From Dehalococcoidia bacterium (GTDB lineage Bacteria; Chloroflexota; Dehalococcoidia; SpSt-223), in assembly GCA_026003895.1 (NCBI GenBank), contig BPIC01000004.1:1-64000 (forward strand): DNA of 64,000 nucleotides. The letters are read 5' to 3'. This document shows positions 53,275 to 62,124 of the stretch, piece by piece; position 1 is the first letter of the stretch, and every line of letters starts with the position of its first letter. The notes beneath the pieces were generated by a model. That model saw nothing but the letters and a program-made list of their open reading frames with translations. It searched no databases and had not been told where the DNA came from. The translations under genes and the position numbers were made by a program.

Positions 53275-53898
53275 GCGTTCCGGGATCGGCGAGCTTTCTG
53301 GATCGTCGTGAAGCCGGCCCGTGGGCCTGTCCGAACACGGGCGCGTGCTTCGGCGATCAGGCGTGCCTCGTCGGCAATCTGCCGATTACTTCCGAGTTAC
53401 ATTGGACCAGCGGCCACTACGGATCGGCGTGTGAGCCTCGGTCGGCGCGCGCAGCCAGATACTTTCTGATTACTTCCTGATTACTTCGGCCTTCGAGGGG
53501 ACACCCGACGGCCCGGCGGGGTGCACCGGGAGCCCGGAGGGGTAGCGGGTTCGAGCAGCGGCGCCGAATACGATTCGCTCCATGTATCACGACCGATTGG
53601 TGAAGATCAGTCCGCGGATACTCTCGCTCCTTGGCAAGAGGACAGCCGATGCTTCGCCCTGTCAGCCCCTCTGCAGGGGAGCCCGGGAACGCAGCCGACA
53701 AAGCCTCGGGCGACTGGTCAGGGTCCTCAGGGGGTGTTTCGCCACAATCGATTGCCCTAAGACGGGATGGGCGCGCAAACCCAGCCTTGGCAACGCAGCC
53801 ACGGCTCCTCGCGCACATGCTGGAAGTCGGGCAGATAGAAGTCGGCAAATAACGTCGGACATGGTATGCTGAGGCGGACAGCCAGAGGGAGGTGCGCC
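53275..53898. other. Non-coding stretch with iterons
   Basis: Apart from the inverted iterons (53385-53488) I see no gene here. The part after 53520 is lower in coding character; the antitoxin promoter should lie near 53860-53890, where a GAGGGAGG RBS precedes the GTG. Confidence 0.45.
53385..53488 (-). repeat. Iteron cluster, right (inverted GGAAGTAAT units)
   Basis: On the minus strand GGAAGTAAT lies at 53393-53385, within GTAACTCGGAAGTAAT (53400-53385), an exact inverted copy of 28939-28954. Two further units at 53477-53469 and 53488-53480 and a degraded one at 53466-53458 keep the same 11-bp phase as the left cluster. The surrounding 53.28-53.9 kb has no supported gene. Confidence 0.7.
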
Positions 53899-54252
53899 GT
53901 GGCCGATGTCAGCATCCTCAACTGTGGTCCGCTGATCGAGGGGCTGGAACGGGACCTGGGGATTTCGCTTGAGACCATCGCGCGGGCGCTCGACGTCGAT
54001 CGCCGAACCGTCGAGCGCTGGCGGGCGAACAAGAGCGTGCCGCAAGGGAAGACGCGGGAGCGCCTGGCCGACCTGGTCAACCTGCGGGACCGGCTCCTGC
54101 GCATGTTCGGCACGCATGAGGCGGCGCAGGGGTGGCTCCGGGCATCCAGCCGCTACCTGGGCGGGTTCACTCCGGAGGAGGCCCTCAAGGCCGGCCGCCT
54201 CGACCGCGTGCGCGCCGACCTCGACGGGCTGGCGGCCGGTGTCTACCTGTAA
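53899..54252 (+). CDS. Xre/MbcA-type antitoxin of a RES toxin
   Basis: GTG 53899 with GAGGGAGG gives 117 residues. The first half has a helix-turn-helix (DLGISLETIARALDVDRRTV, ERWRANKSVPQGKTRERLAD); the second is the MbcA/ParS-like domain (GTHEAAQGWLRASSRYLGGF, TPEEALKAGRLDRVRADLDG). This pairs with RES-domain toxins throughout bacteria and usually represses its own promoter. The toxin gene follows after 11 bp. Confidence 0.85.
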   Translation: MADVSILNCGPLIEGLERDLGISLETIARALDVDRRTVERWRANKSVPQGKTRERLADLVNLRDRLLRMFGTHEAAQGWLRASSRYLGGFTPEEALKAGRLDRVRADLDGLAAGVYL

Positions 54253-54263
54253 CGCCAGCCGCG

Positions 54264-54845
54264 ATGCCTGCCGAGGGATGGAACGCCGAGCGAGCCGTCG
54301 CGGCCGCGGCCACCCGCAGCTTCCGGGGCACGGTCTGGCGCGTCCACTGGCGGGAGGTGGCGCCGACGGACTGGCGCCTGTCGCTGCGCACCTCGGGGCG
54401 CTACCACCGCGGCCTGGACCTCTTCGCGCCGGACCAAGCATTCCCCGCGCTCTACACCTCGCTCGCGCCGGAGATCGCCATCTGGGAGATGGTGCGACGC
54501 AGCGCGGCGCGCAACCTGGCGTACCTCAAGAACAACGTCCTGAGCGAGCTCGAGGTGGACCTCAGCCGTATCCTCGACATCTCCGATCCGGCCGCTGTGG
54601 GATTGACCGCGGCCGACCTGACGGGCCCCGACCATCGGCCGTGCCAGGAACTGGCCGCGGCGGCGATGGCCCGGGCGTACGAGGGGCTGCTGGTCTCCTC
54701 GGCCGCGCTGCCGGGGCTCAACCTCGTCGTGCTGCCCCGCAACCTGCCCGAGCCGTCCCCCTTCCGGGTCCTGCGCAGCACGGAGCTCCCCCTCGACAGG
54801 ATCGCTCAAGAGCAGCGGGAGGAAGCCTCGGGCGGGGATCGCTGA
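54264..54845 (+). CDS. RES-domain toxin (NAD-degrading family)
   Basis: ATG 54264 gives 193 residues. The RES fold shows TVWRVHWREVAPTDWRLSLR, TSGRYHRGLDLFAPDQAFPA and LYTSLAPEIAIWEMVRRSAA, with the conserved Arg, Tyr and Glu expected at the NAD site, and a C-terminal half (LSELEVDLSRILDISDPAAV, LLVSSAALPGLNLVVLPRNL). RES toxins of Xre-RES pairs deplete NAD. Between the cargo and the recombinase it would stabilise the integrated element by addiction. Confidence 0.83.
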   Translation: MPAEGWNAERAVAAAATRSFRGTVWRVHWREVAPTDWRLSLRTSGRYHRGLDLFAPDQAFPALYTSLAPEIAIWEMVRRSAARNLAYLKNNVLSELEVDLSRILDISDPAAVGLTAADLTGPDHRPCQELAAAAMARAYEGLLVSSAALPGLNLVVLPRNLPEPSPFRVLRSTELPLDRIAQEQREEASGGDR

Positions 54846-54952
54846 TGACGGGGTCGCTACTCTCGGGACTCGGCCGCCAGCGGACGCTGGGCAAGCCCGA
54901 TCAGGGGTGATCAGGCAGCACGAGGTGAGGAGTAGATGAGGAGTAGGTGACG

Positions 54953-56734
54953 ATGAAGCGACGGGCGATCGAGCAGTGGGACGCGGGCTACGTGCGGGTC
55001 TCGACCGACATGCAGGTCGAACGGGACGCCCTCCAGAACCAGGTCCAGGCGCTGGAGGCCCATGGCGCGGTGCAGGGGCTCACGCTGCGCCTCTACAAGG
55101 ATGAGGGCATCTCGGCGAAGGACACCGACCGGCCCGATCTGCAACGGCTCCTCGCCGACGTGCGGGCCGGGCGGGTCCGCTCGGTCGTCGTGACCAAGCT
55201 CGACCGCATCAGCCGCTCGCTGGCCGACCTGCTCGACCTCATGCGCCTCTTCGAGGCGCACGGGGTCAAGTTCATCTCGCTGCGCGACAACATCGACACC
55301 TCCGGCCCGGTCGGGCGCTTCATGCTCCACATCCTGGGCGCGATCGCGGAGCTGGAGCGCGCCATCACCGCCGAGCGTGTGGCCGAGGACATGAAGCTGC
55401 GCGCCCGGCGCGGCAAGTGGAACGGGGGCCTGGCCCCGTACGGGCGGCGGGTGGCGGACGGCAAGCTCGAGATCGTGCCCGAGGAGGCCGAGATCCTCCA
55501 CCGCATGCGGGAGCTACTCCTTGAGACGCGCACCTGGCGCGGGGTGGCCGTCGCGCTCAATCGACAGGGCCTCCGCACGCGGGGCTGGGAGCCGTTGGAG
55601 CGCGAGGGCCGCGTCGTTCGCAAGGGCCATGCGCCCGCCGAGTGGACCCCAACCTCGGTTAAGCGTGTCCTGCTGCAGGCCATCAACGCCGGGACCCTGG
55701 TCTACAACCGCCGGACGGTGAAGGGCAAGACTGCGGTTCCGCGACCGGCCGACGAGCACGTCGCCGTTGAGAACTTCTGCGCGCCGATCTTCACCCGTGA
55801 GCAGATGGAGGAGCTCCTGCGGGTGGCGGCGGAGATCGAGGGCACGCCGCCCCGTACCGCCGTCAGCCCCCACCTGCTCTCGGGCCTCGTGGAATGCACC
55901 TGCGGCACGAAGATGTACGGGATCCACAGCACGGTGAGCACCAAGCGGGGCAGCTACCGCGTGGGGTACTATCGGTGTCGGCGGGCGAGCCACAAGGGCA
56001 CGTGCGGGCAGCGGCAGATCTCGGCCGCCGTGATCGAGCGCGTGGTCATCGAGGAGCTGGGCCGGCTCGCGCTCGACCGGGAGCGCCTGGTCACGCTCGC
56101 CGGCGAGGCGCAGGGGGCGTTCGCGGCGGGCCTGCGCCCCCTGGTCGAGCGGCGTGCGGAGGCGGCCGCCGAGCTGGAGCGGATCACGAACCGGCTCGAG
56201 TCGCTGCTCGAGCTCGCCGAGGACCGGCTCATCAGTAAGCAGGAGTTCGCCGCCCGCAAGGCGCACCTGGACGGGGAGCGGGCGGCGCTGGAGGGCGAAC
56301 TAGCGGCGATCGAGGCGGAGGTGGCGGCGCGGGCGGTCACGGCCATTGATGTCGAGGCGACCATGCGCGGCCTGCGGCGCTTGGCCGACGTCTTCGACGA
56401 GTTGAGGGACGTGGTCGACCAGCGCCGGCTGCTGGCCACCTGCCTCCACCGCGTGGTCCTCAAGCCAGGCGCACTGGAGCTCCACGTCCCCGCCTCCCCA
56501 CTGCTGCTGGCCGCCGGGGATGGCGGCGACGGGCTCACGAGCGTTTCCAGCTGGCTTGATTCAGCACCCGCCGGGGGGGCGCGGAACGGGGCCGAAAGCG
56601 GGCAAAATGGGGGTGAGTTCCCGTGCGATTTCAGCGCTGCCAACGCAAATCACTATGGTATTTGCCGACGCATGGGTGTCCCTGCGGTTACGCGGGTGAC
56701 CCGGTGCGCGCGTGTACCTGCTCGCCAGTCATGA
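54953..56734 (+). CDS. Large serine recombinase 2 (comM-integrating)
   Basis: ATG 54953 with GAGGAGTAGGTG. The resolvase domain (AGYVRVSTDMQVERDALQNQ, Ser17; VRSVVVTKLDRISRSLADLL), recombinase domain (WTPTSVKRVLLQAINAGTLV), zinc ribbon (LSGLVECTCGTKMYGI, YYRCRRASHKGTCGQR) and coiled coil are complete. From VRAGRV to APYGRR it is nearly identical to recombinase 1. The frame does not stop at the expected end: about 60 extra residues follow, and the last 19 codons lie in comM sequence, so the C-terminus depends on the insertion site. Its place beside the split comM gene makes it the likely integrase. Confidence 0.92.
   Translation: MKRRAIEQWDAGYVRVSTDMQVERDALQNQVQALEAHGAVQGLTLRLYKDEGISAKDTDRPDLQRLLADVRAGRVRSVVVTKLDRISRSLADLLDLMRLFEAHGVKFISLRDNIDTSGPVGRFMLHILGAIAELERAITAERVAEDMKLRARRGKWNGGLAPYGRRVADGKLEIVPEEAEILHRMRELLLETRTWRGVAVALNRQGLRTRGWEPLEREGRVVRKGHAPAEWTPTSVKRVLLQAINAGTLVYNRRTVKGKTAVPRPADEHVAVENFCAPIFTREQMEELLRVAAEIEGTPPRTAVSPHLLSGLVECTCGTKMYGIHSTVSTKRGSYRVGYYRCRRASHKGTCGQRQISAAVIERVVIEELGRLALDRERLVTLAGEAQGAFAAGLRPLVERRAEAAAELERITNRLESLLELAEDRLISKQEFAARKAHLDGERAALEGELAAIEAEVAARAVTAIDVEATMRGLRRLADVFDELRDVVDQRRLLATCLHRVVLKPGALELHVPASPLLLAAGDGGDGLTSVSSWLDSAPAGGARNGAESGQNGGEFPCDFSAANANHYGICRRMGVPAVTRVTRCARVPARQS
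56660..56690. other. Putative attR: element/comM junction
   Basis: Readable ComM text begins at TGT CCC TGC GGT (56677), i.e. CPCGYAGDPVRACTC; the codons just before read THG rather than the MNP expected before CPCG. The crossover therefore lies at or just before 56677. The partner attL and the comM 5' part are outside the window. Confidence 0.6.
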
Positions 56735-57150
56735 TCCAGCGCTACGCCAAGCGAATCAGCGGGCCGCTCCTTGACCGGATCGACATCCACGTCGACGTGC
56801 CCCGCGTCGAGTATGACAAACTGGCCGATACCCGCCGCGGCGAGCCGTCCGCCGCCATCCGCGTCCGCGTGAGCGCAGCGCGCGAGAAGCAACGGGCACG
56901 CTTTGCCGGAACAAAGCTGGTCGCGAACGCCGAAATGGGCCCGGCGGAGATCCGGCAGTTCTGCCACGTCGAGCCGGCCGCTGCCACGTTGCTCAAGACC
57001 GCTGTCACTCGGCTGCAGTTATCCGGACGCGCGTATCACCGCGTCCTCAAGCTGGCGCGCACCATCGCCGATCTCGCTGCCGCCGAAACGATCGGTGCGC
57101 CGCACATCGCCGAGGCGCTGCAGTATCGTCCGCGTCGTGGCGAAGGCTGA
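56677..57150 (+). pseudogene. comM: comM (yifB) 3' portion, Mg-chelatase-like AAA ATPase
   Basis: In a frame different from the recombinase the sequence reads CPCGYAGDPVRACTCSP, IQRYAKRISGPLLDRIDIHV, DVPRVEYDKLADTRRGEPSA, REKQRARFAGTKLVANAEMG, LLKTAVTRLQLSGRAYHRVL and LAETIGAPHIAEALQYRP, the C-terminal third of ComM/YifB, which promotes branch migration during transformation. The Walker A and B parts are missing, so the gene is split by the element. The remaining frame is clean. Confidence 0.88.
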
Positions 57151-57660
57151 CGACGGCATCGCGCCCGGTCCGTCACATACTTGCGCCCGGACGCAACGCG
57201 GATACCCAAAGATACCCCTCCTGCGGACCGACGGCTTCGCCGGGGGTCAGGAAGGCGAACGGGCGGTCGAGGCAGGGCGAGCGTTTCCGGATGCGCCCTC
57301 GAGCACCTTCGGAGCGGGAGCGTTCACGCCATCGTTGAAGCCCTCGCCTTTGGCCAGAGCGGCGCATTCCGATGATCCTCGTCGACACCCAGCTTCTCGT
57401 TGTGGATCATGACCGGGCGGTGGCGCAGCCCAAGCGGGCCCGGGAGTGGCTTGGCGATCCGTGATTGGAATGGTTCCGGCGAGGGGCCTGCGGCTGTGCG
57501 TGCTAACGTCTCTTCGGCAGGCCACCGCCCCGCGAGCGTTCGAGCAGCCCGAGCCCGTCGGCGACGCCCAGATTGAGATCGAGGCCCGGGCTTCTGCGCT
57601 TCGGCGAGCGCCAAGCAGAGATCGTCGGCGCGGCTGCTTGCCCGTGGGGATTCTCGCGAG

Positions 57661-57689
57661 CCGCCTTGCCGGCGTTGCCGGCAAGGCGG
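57661..57689. repeat. Perfect 13-bp inverted repeat
   Basis: CCGCCTTGCCGGC - GTT - GCCGGCAAGGCGG. The stem is perfect over 13 bp with a 3-base loop and no T-run. It may be an intergenic repeat or terminator remnant. Confidence 0.5.
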
Positions 57690-58091
57690 GTTGAAGGCGC
57701 GAGCGTCCGGCGGCGATGCTTGCGGCTGACTGCGCCCGCACGCCGAGCATCGGACCGTCACCCTGCTGCGCAGCCGCTGCAATCGCGAGGACCAGGCAGG
57801 CGAAGGGGCGTCCGCGCGATCGACCCGGCGGGCGCTCACAGCTCGACGCTTCGATTTCGGGCGGGCGCCCGGCCGACTGCGCACGGGATTGCCGATGGAG
57901 CTGCCTTTCAGTGACGGAGGGCACCGCCCGGCTTCCGCTGGCACAGGGCATCGATCGCGCTCTCCTACTGCGGTGCTTTTGAACTGCCTCTCCGCCAGAT
58001 GGCGAGATGGCTGCGGTCCCTGCACGCCGAGGCAGCACGGTTCGGAGCCCTTCCATTTGCTCGGGGATGGGTGACGTCGTCTACAGAATTC

Positions 58092-58120
58092 TTGACAGGC
58101 GGTCGGGCGGGCCGAAGAAT
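58092..58120 (+). promoter_or_regulatory. Sigma-70-type promoter of the solute-binding protein gene
   Basis: TTGACA (58092-58097), 17-bp spacer, AAGAAT (58115-58120), 40 bp before the ATG at 58161. The -35 is perfect; the -10 matches TATAAT at 4 of 6. Confidence 0.5.
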
Positions 58121-58160
58121 ACGGGCACCACGGATTCCCCTAGCGATCCCCGGAGGATGG

Positions 58161-59720
58161 ATGAGACGACTCTTCGCGTTCCTTGCGCTGTTTGGCGTGA
58201 TCGGCGCAGCCTGCGCCCCAGCCCAGCAAGCTCCGCCGTCGACCACCTCGACCGGTGGCGCTGCCCCGGCAGCAACTCAAGCGCCGGTGGATTTCCGGCT
58301 GCGCGTTGGCCTGCTGACCTTGCAGAGTACGATGGATCCCCACGCCGCCATCGGCCAGAACCCGCGCCGCTACGGCTTGTATGAATGCCTCGTGATGCAG
58401 GACGCCAACGGCAAGCTGATCCCCGGCCTCGCGACCGAGTGGCGGAACCTCAACCCGACCACCTGGCAGTTCAAGCTCGCGCCAAACCGGAAGTTCCATG
58501 ACGGCTCTCCGGTGACGATCGAAGACGTCAAATACAGCATCGACCGGGCGATCAATCCCGAGCTCCGGCTGGGCATCCTCACCCGGGTTGGCACCATCGA
58601 GCGTTCGGAAATCGTCGATCCGCAAACGATCAATGTCGTCACCAAGGCGCCAGACGCCATCTTGCTCAACCGAATCGCAGTGCTGGTGATCGTCCAGAAG
58701 GCGTTCGTCGAGCGCGTCGGCGCCGCCGAGTTCGCCACCCGGGCGATGGGCACCGGTCCCTTCATGCAGAAGGAATTTCGCCCGGGCGACCAACTCATTC
58801 TGGTTCCAAACCCCCACCACCCGACGAAGCCGGTAGCGAGCGAGCTGATCATTCGTCAAGTGCCCGAACTGTCCGCGCGAATCGCCGGCCTGCGCACTGG
58901 TGAACTCGATCTGATCAGCAACGTCGCCGTCGACCAGGCCGACACGCTCAAGAGCGCCGGCATGCAGATCATCAACTTCGATCAGGGCACCGCCATCGGC
59001 GCGTTCATCTTCACCAACCAGCTCGATCAGCCGACAGCGAACAAGCTGGTGCGCCAAGCGATGAATTACGCGGTCGACAAAGACGCGATCGCCAAGAACA
59101 TCTACAAGGGCTATACCAAGCCGACCGGCCAGATCGTCCAGTCGAACACCTTCGGCTACAACCCAACCATCCGGCCGTATCCCTACGATCCTGCGCGGGC
59201 GCGCCAGTTGCTCGCGCAGGCCGGTTACCCGAACGGCATCAAGATCAAGATGGATGTCACCCTCGGGATCGCCGAGGCTCAGCAAGTGTTCCTCCTCGTC
59301 CAGAACCAGTTCAAAGAGGTTGGGATCGAGGCCGAGATGAACACGTCGGCCGACTCGGCCTTCTTGCTCGATCGATGGTACGCCCGTGTCCAGCGGCCGC
59401 AGGTCTTTTCCTTCAGCTTGCAAAACTCGCCAGCGCAGGACGCCGACTTTGCGCTGAATTGGTTCCGGGGCGACCTCGCCGATCCGGAGCGCCGCTATAA
59501 CAACCCGGCCTTCGATGAGCCGTACCTCGCGTCGTTGACCGAGCTCGATCCCACCAAGCGGCAGGCGCTCCTCCAGCGTGCCATCGCCGTCATGTACGAA
59601 GATCCGCCAGTGCTCTTTCTCGTCGATGGCTTCAATCTCTGGGGTGCGAGCTCCAAGATCGACAATGTCGTGCCGCGCGGTGATCTCGAGCCGCTCTGGG
59701 AGGCCATCCGGCCGAAGTAG
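58161..59720 (+). CDS. ABC transporter solute-binding lipoprotein, family 5 (peptide/nickel type)
   Basis: ATG 58161 with GGAGG. A lipobox signal (FAFLALFGVIGAAC) and Thr/Pro linker lead to the family-5 fold: RVGLLTLQSTMDPHAAIGQN, LYECLVMQDANGKLIPGLAT, LNPTTWQFKLAPNRKFHDGS, IEDVKYSIDRAIN, GTGPFMQKEFRPGDQLILVP, VRQAMNYAVDKDAIAKNIYK and PYDPARARQLLAQAGYPNGI. At 519 residues it is full length. It should bind oligopeptides or similar solutes outside the membrane and deliver them to a permease not in the window. The frame is clean, in chromosomal context. Confidence 0.92.
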   Translation: MRRLFAFLALFGVIGAACAPAQQAPPSTTSTGGAAPAATQAPVDFRLRVGLLTLQSTMDPHAAIGQNPRRYGLYECLVMQDANGKLIPGLATEWRNLNPTTWQFKLAPNRKFHDGSPVTIEDVKYSIDRAINPELRLGILTRVGTIERSEIVDPQTINVVTKAPDAILLNRIAVLVIVQKAFVERVGAAEFATRAMGTGPFMQKEFRPGDQLILVPNPHHPTKPVASELIIRQVPELSARIAGLRTGELDLISNVAVDQADTLKSAGMQIINFDQGTAIGAFIFTNQLDQPTANKLVRQAMNYAVDKDAIAKNIYKGYTKPTGQIVQSNTFGYNPTIRPYPYDPARARQLLAQAGYPNGIKIKMDVTLGIAEAQQVFLLVQNQFKEVGIEAEMNTSADSAFLLDRWYARVQRPQVFSFSLQNSPAQDADFALNWFRGDLADPERRYNNPAFDEPYLASLTELDPTKRQALLQRAIAVMYEDPPVLFLVDGFNLWGASSKIDNVVPRGDLEPLWEAIRPK

Positions 59721-59804
59721 CGGTCCTCATCGGCGCGCCCTCACCCTCGCCGTCGTCTCCGTGGGGATGGCGTGCCGAGGGGAGGGCCCGGCCAGGAGCG
59801 GGCG

Positions 59805-60860
59805 TCACCCCCGATTCAGCACCGCCTGATAGACGGCCAACGTTTCCCGGGCGGTTCGATCCCACGTGAAGCTGGCGGCGCGCTCGCGGCCGCGCGCGGC
59901 GAGAGCGGCACGGAGCGCACCGTCCGCCAGCAGCCGAGCGATCGCCCCAGCGAGCGCGACCGCGTCGTCTGGGGGGACGAGCAGCGCGGCATCGCCGGCA
60001 ACCTCGGGCAGCGATGCGGCCGTCGTCGTCACTACCGCCGCGCCACAGGCCATCGCCTCCAGCACTGGCAAGCCGAACCCCTCGTAGCGCGATGGATAGA
60101 CGAATGCTTCGGCGGCGACGTAGAGCGCTGGCAGGTCGTCGTCGGCGACATAGTCCAACCGCCGAATACGTTCCGCCAATCCGTGCCGGGCGATGCGCTC
60201 GGCGACGCGCTCGCCATACCACCCCACCTTGCCGGCAAGGACGAGCTGTGCCCGCCCCTCCAGCAGCGCCAACGCCTCCACGAGGGTGTCAATCCCTTTG
60301 CGCGGCTCAATGGTCCCAACAAAAAGCAGAAAGGGCTCGTCGAGGCGATAGCGAGCGCGCACCGCCGCGACGCGCCCGGCAGGCGGAGGCGAGAAGGCCG
60401 GGTCGACGCCGAGTGGAACGACGGTGATCGGCGTCCGAACCTTGGTCAGACGAAGGATGTCCCGGCGTGTTGCCTCCGAGTCGGCGATGATGGCGGTAGC
60501 AAAGCGGAGCGAGAACGGCAGCCAGCGCCCCCAATACCATCGCGAGATCGGGGGCAGGTTCTCGGGAAAGATCGCCCCAATTAGGTCATGCACCGTGAGC
60601 ACCACCGGACAGGGCGACCGCGCCGGGGCGTCGAAGCCGGGGACGTGGAGCAGGTCTGCGCCTGCCGCGCGGCGAGGCAGCTCCAACTGCTGCCACCAGA
60701 GCCGGCGGTCGGTGCGCATGACAATCTCTCGTCCCGCCGATACCTCGCGGATCGCGATTTCGGGTGCAACTCGGCGAAGCGCAGCGACGAGCTGGGCGGT
60801 GTAGCGGCCAATGCCAGTTCGCTGGCCGAGCGTCGACTGGACGTCGACTGCGATCTCCAT
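59805..60860 (-). CDS. GT4-family glycosyltransferase
   Basis: ATG 60860 with GGAGCG gives 351 residues. The GT-B fold shows GIGRYTAQLVAALRRVAPEI, DLLHVPGFDAPARSPCPVVL, LLFVGTIEPRKGIDTLVEAL and the nucleotide-sugar site YPSRYEGFGLPVLEAMACGA with the EX7E pair, then VVTTTAASLPEVAGDAALLV. It starts directly after the stop of the upstream gene, in the operon 64.0 to 59.8 kb. Likely adds a mannose or similar sugar during cell-surface polysaccharide synthesis. Confidence 0.9.
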   Translation of the reverse strand: MEIAVDVQSTLGQRTGIGRYTAQLVAALRRVAPEIAIREVSAGREIVMRTDRRLWWQQLELPRRAAGADLLHVPGFDAPARSPCPVVLTVHDLIGAIFPENLPPISRWYWGRWLPFSLRFATAIIADSEATRRDILRLTKVRTPITVVPLGVDPAFSPPPAGRVAAVRARYRLDEPFLLFVGTIEPRKGIDTLVEALALLEGRAQLVLAGKVGWYGERVAERIARHGLAERIRRLDYVADDDLPALYVAAEAFVYPSRYEGFGLPVLEAMACGAAVVTTTAASLPEVAGDAALLVPPDDAVALAGAIARLLADGALRAALAARGRERAASFTWDRTARETLAVYQAVLNRG

Positions 60861-60861
60861 C

Positions 60862-62124
60862 TCAACGCTCCGCACCGGGCCGTGCCTGCACCAAGGCGAG
60901 CCAGATGGTCGCCGAGGCGAGGAGACCGAAGACAAGCAGCAGGGGCGTCGGCGTGACGAGCAGGGTTAGCGGCTTCCAGAAGCGATGGACGCCAAGAAAG
61001 AGCGCGGCGAGCGCCAGCGATCGCGCCTCGCGACTGCCGAGCAGGTCCGGCCAGCGCGGGCAGCGCCGATGTGCCATCCCAAGCAGGACAAGCGCAGGAA
61101 CAACGAGCAGCACAAGATAATGGTCCCAAACGACCGGGGTCACCAGCAGCGCCGTGCTGAGGAGAAGAGCCACACCGAACCCGAGGTTGGATGGCCGCTG
61201 CCAAAGAGTGACGGCAGTCACGGTGAGGATGAGGACGATCAGCAGCCAGGCGAGCGGGGCGGCGAGCCACGGTAGCTCAACGAAGGCGGGAAAGGCGACG
61301 AGCTGCGGATCGTCGGCGGTGTAGGCAGAATAGCGGTGCTGGCTGGGGGTAAGCAGTCGGAGAAGAACGGCCTGAATCGACTGGTTCTCGGGCTGAAGCG
61401 CTGTCCCGGATACCGCCGGCGCGACAACCACGACGTACTCGACGGTCCGGCTCACCCCGGCAAGCCAAAGACCGGCCGCTCCAGCGACGAACCCGGTCAG
61501 GGCGGCAGCAGCGAGCTGTCCGCGCTGGCGAGCGCGCACGAAGGCGAGGAGGGTGATCGCCGGAAACAGCTTGATGGCGCTCGCGATGGCAATCAGGGCG
61601 CCACCAACGCGCGGTGCGAGGAGCGCTCCCCCAAGCAGCGCGTAGAGCAGGGCATTGATCTGCCCATAGAGCAGGGTTTCGAGTGTCGGGGGCGCAATCA
61701 GCGCGACCAGCCCGGCAGCGACGGCAACACTCCGCAGACCGACCCGCCACGCCAGACCGAGGGTCGCCGTGACAATCAGAACGACATTCATCAGCAGCCA
61801 GCCGATCTGCACGATTGGGTAGGGGAGCAGGGCCAGCGGGCGAGCGAGAACGGCGAAGAAAGGCGGATACAGGAATGGAGAAGCGAAGGTGTAGCCCGAG
61901 GCGTCGAACGGCACGCCAGCGGCCGCGGCAACGCGGTCGAGCGCCGTTGGGTCGTAGGGCGATTCGCCAGCGTTGAGCGCCGCTCCGGCGACGTAATACA
62001 CGGCGAGATCGGGCTGGCTCGGGACTGCCGTCAGGACGGGGATCACGCGCAAAGCGCCGAGTAGCCAGAGGGCCAGCGCGGCGAGGCCGATCGCCGCGGT
62101 CAGCCCTGCCCCACGGCCAATCAG
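60862..62124 (-). CDS. GT87 (DUF2029) polyprenol-phosphate-sugar transferase-like membrane protein
   Basis: The protein has about ten helices and the exposed YVAGAALNAGESPYDPTALD near the start, SPFLYPPFFAVLARPLALLP, IASAIKLFPAITLLAFVRAR and VTPVVWDHYLVLLVVPALVL, as in GT87 mannosyltransferases acting with polyprenyl donors. No ATG, GTG or TTG precedes helix 1. A TTG at 62052 would cut into it, while a CTG at 62124 overlaps the upstream stop as CTGA and keeps the helix (LAALALWLLGALRVIPVLT). I prefer the CTG. It is in one operon with the flanking transferases. Confidence 0.8.
   Translation of the reverse strand: MIGRGAGLTAAIGLAALALWLLGALRVIPVLTAVPSQPDLAVYYVAGAALNAGESPYDPTALDRVAAAAGVPFDASGYTFASPFLYPPFFAVLARPLALLPYPIVQIGWLLMNVVLIVTATLGLAWRVGLRSVAVAAGLVALIAPPTLETLLYGQINALLYALLGGALLAPRVGGALIAIASAIKLFPAITLLAFVRARQRGQLAAAALTGFVAGAAGLWLAGVSRTVEYVVVVAPAVSGTALQPENQSIQAVLLRLLTPSQHRYSAYTADDPQLVAFPAFVELPWLAAPLAWLLIVLILTVTAVTLWQRPSNLGFGVALLLSTALLVTPVVWDHYLVLLVVPALVLLGMAHRRCPRWPDLLGSREARSLALAALFLGVHRFWKPLTLLVTPTPLLLVFGLLASATIWLALVQARPGAER

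Larger units (their letters stand above)
57151..58160. other. 1-kb intergenic region
   Basis: No protein, tRNA or operator is recognised. Features seen are the perfect hairpin at 57661-57689 and the promoter-like sequence at 58092-58120. Its composition is mixed, with long open but non-protein-like frames on both strands. Confidence 0.5.

Noticed and set aside
57247..58056. Open frames of 230-270 codons on the minus strand in the empty region
   Set aside because: No domain, biased composition, and no RBS; treated as non-coding.
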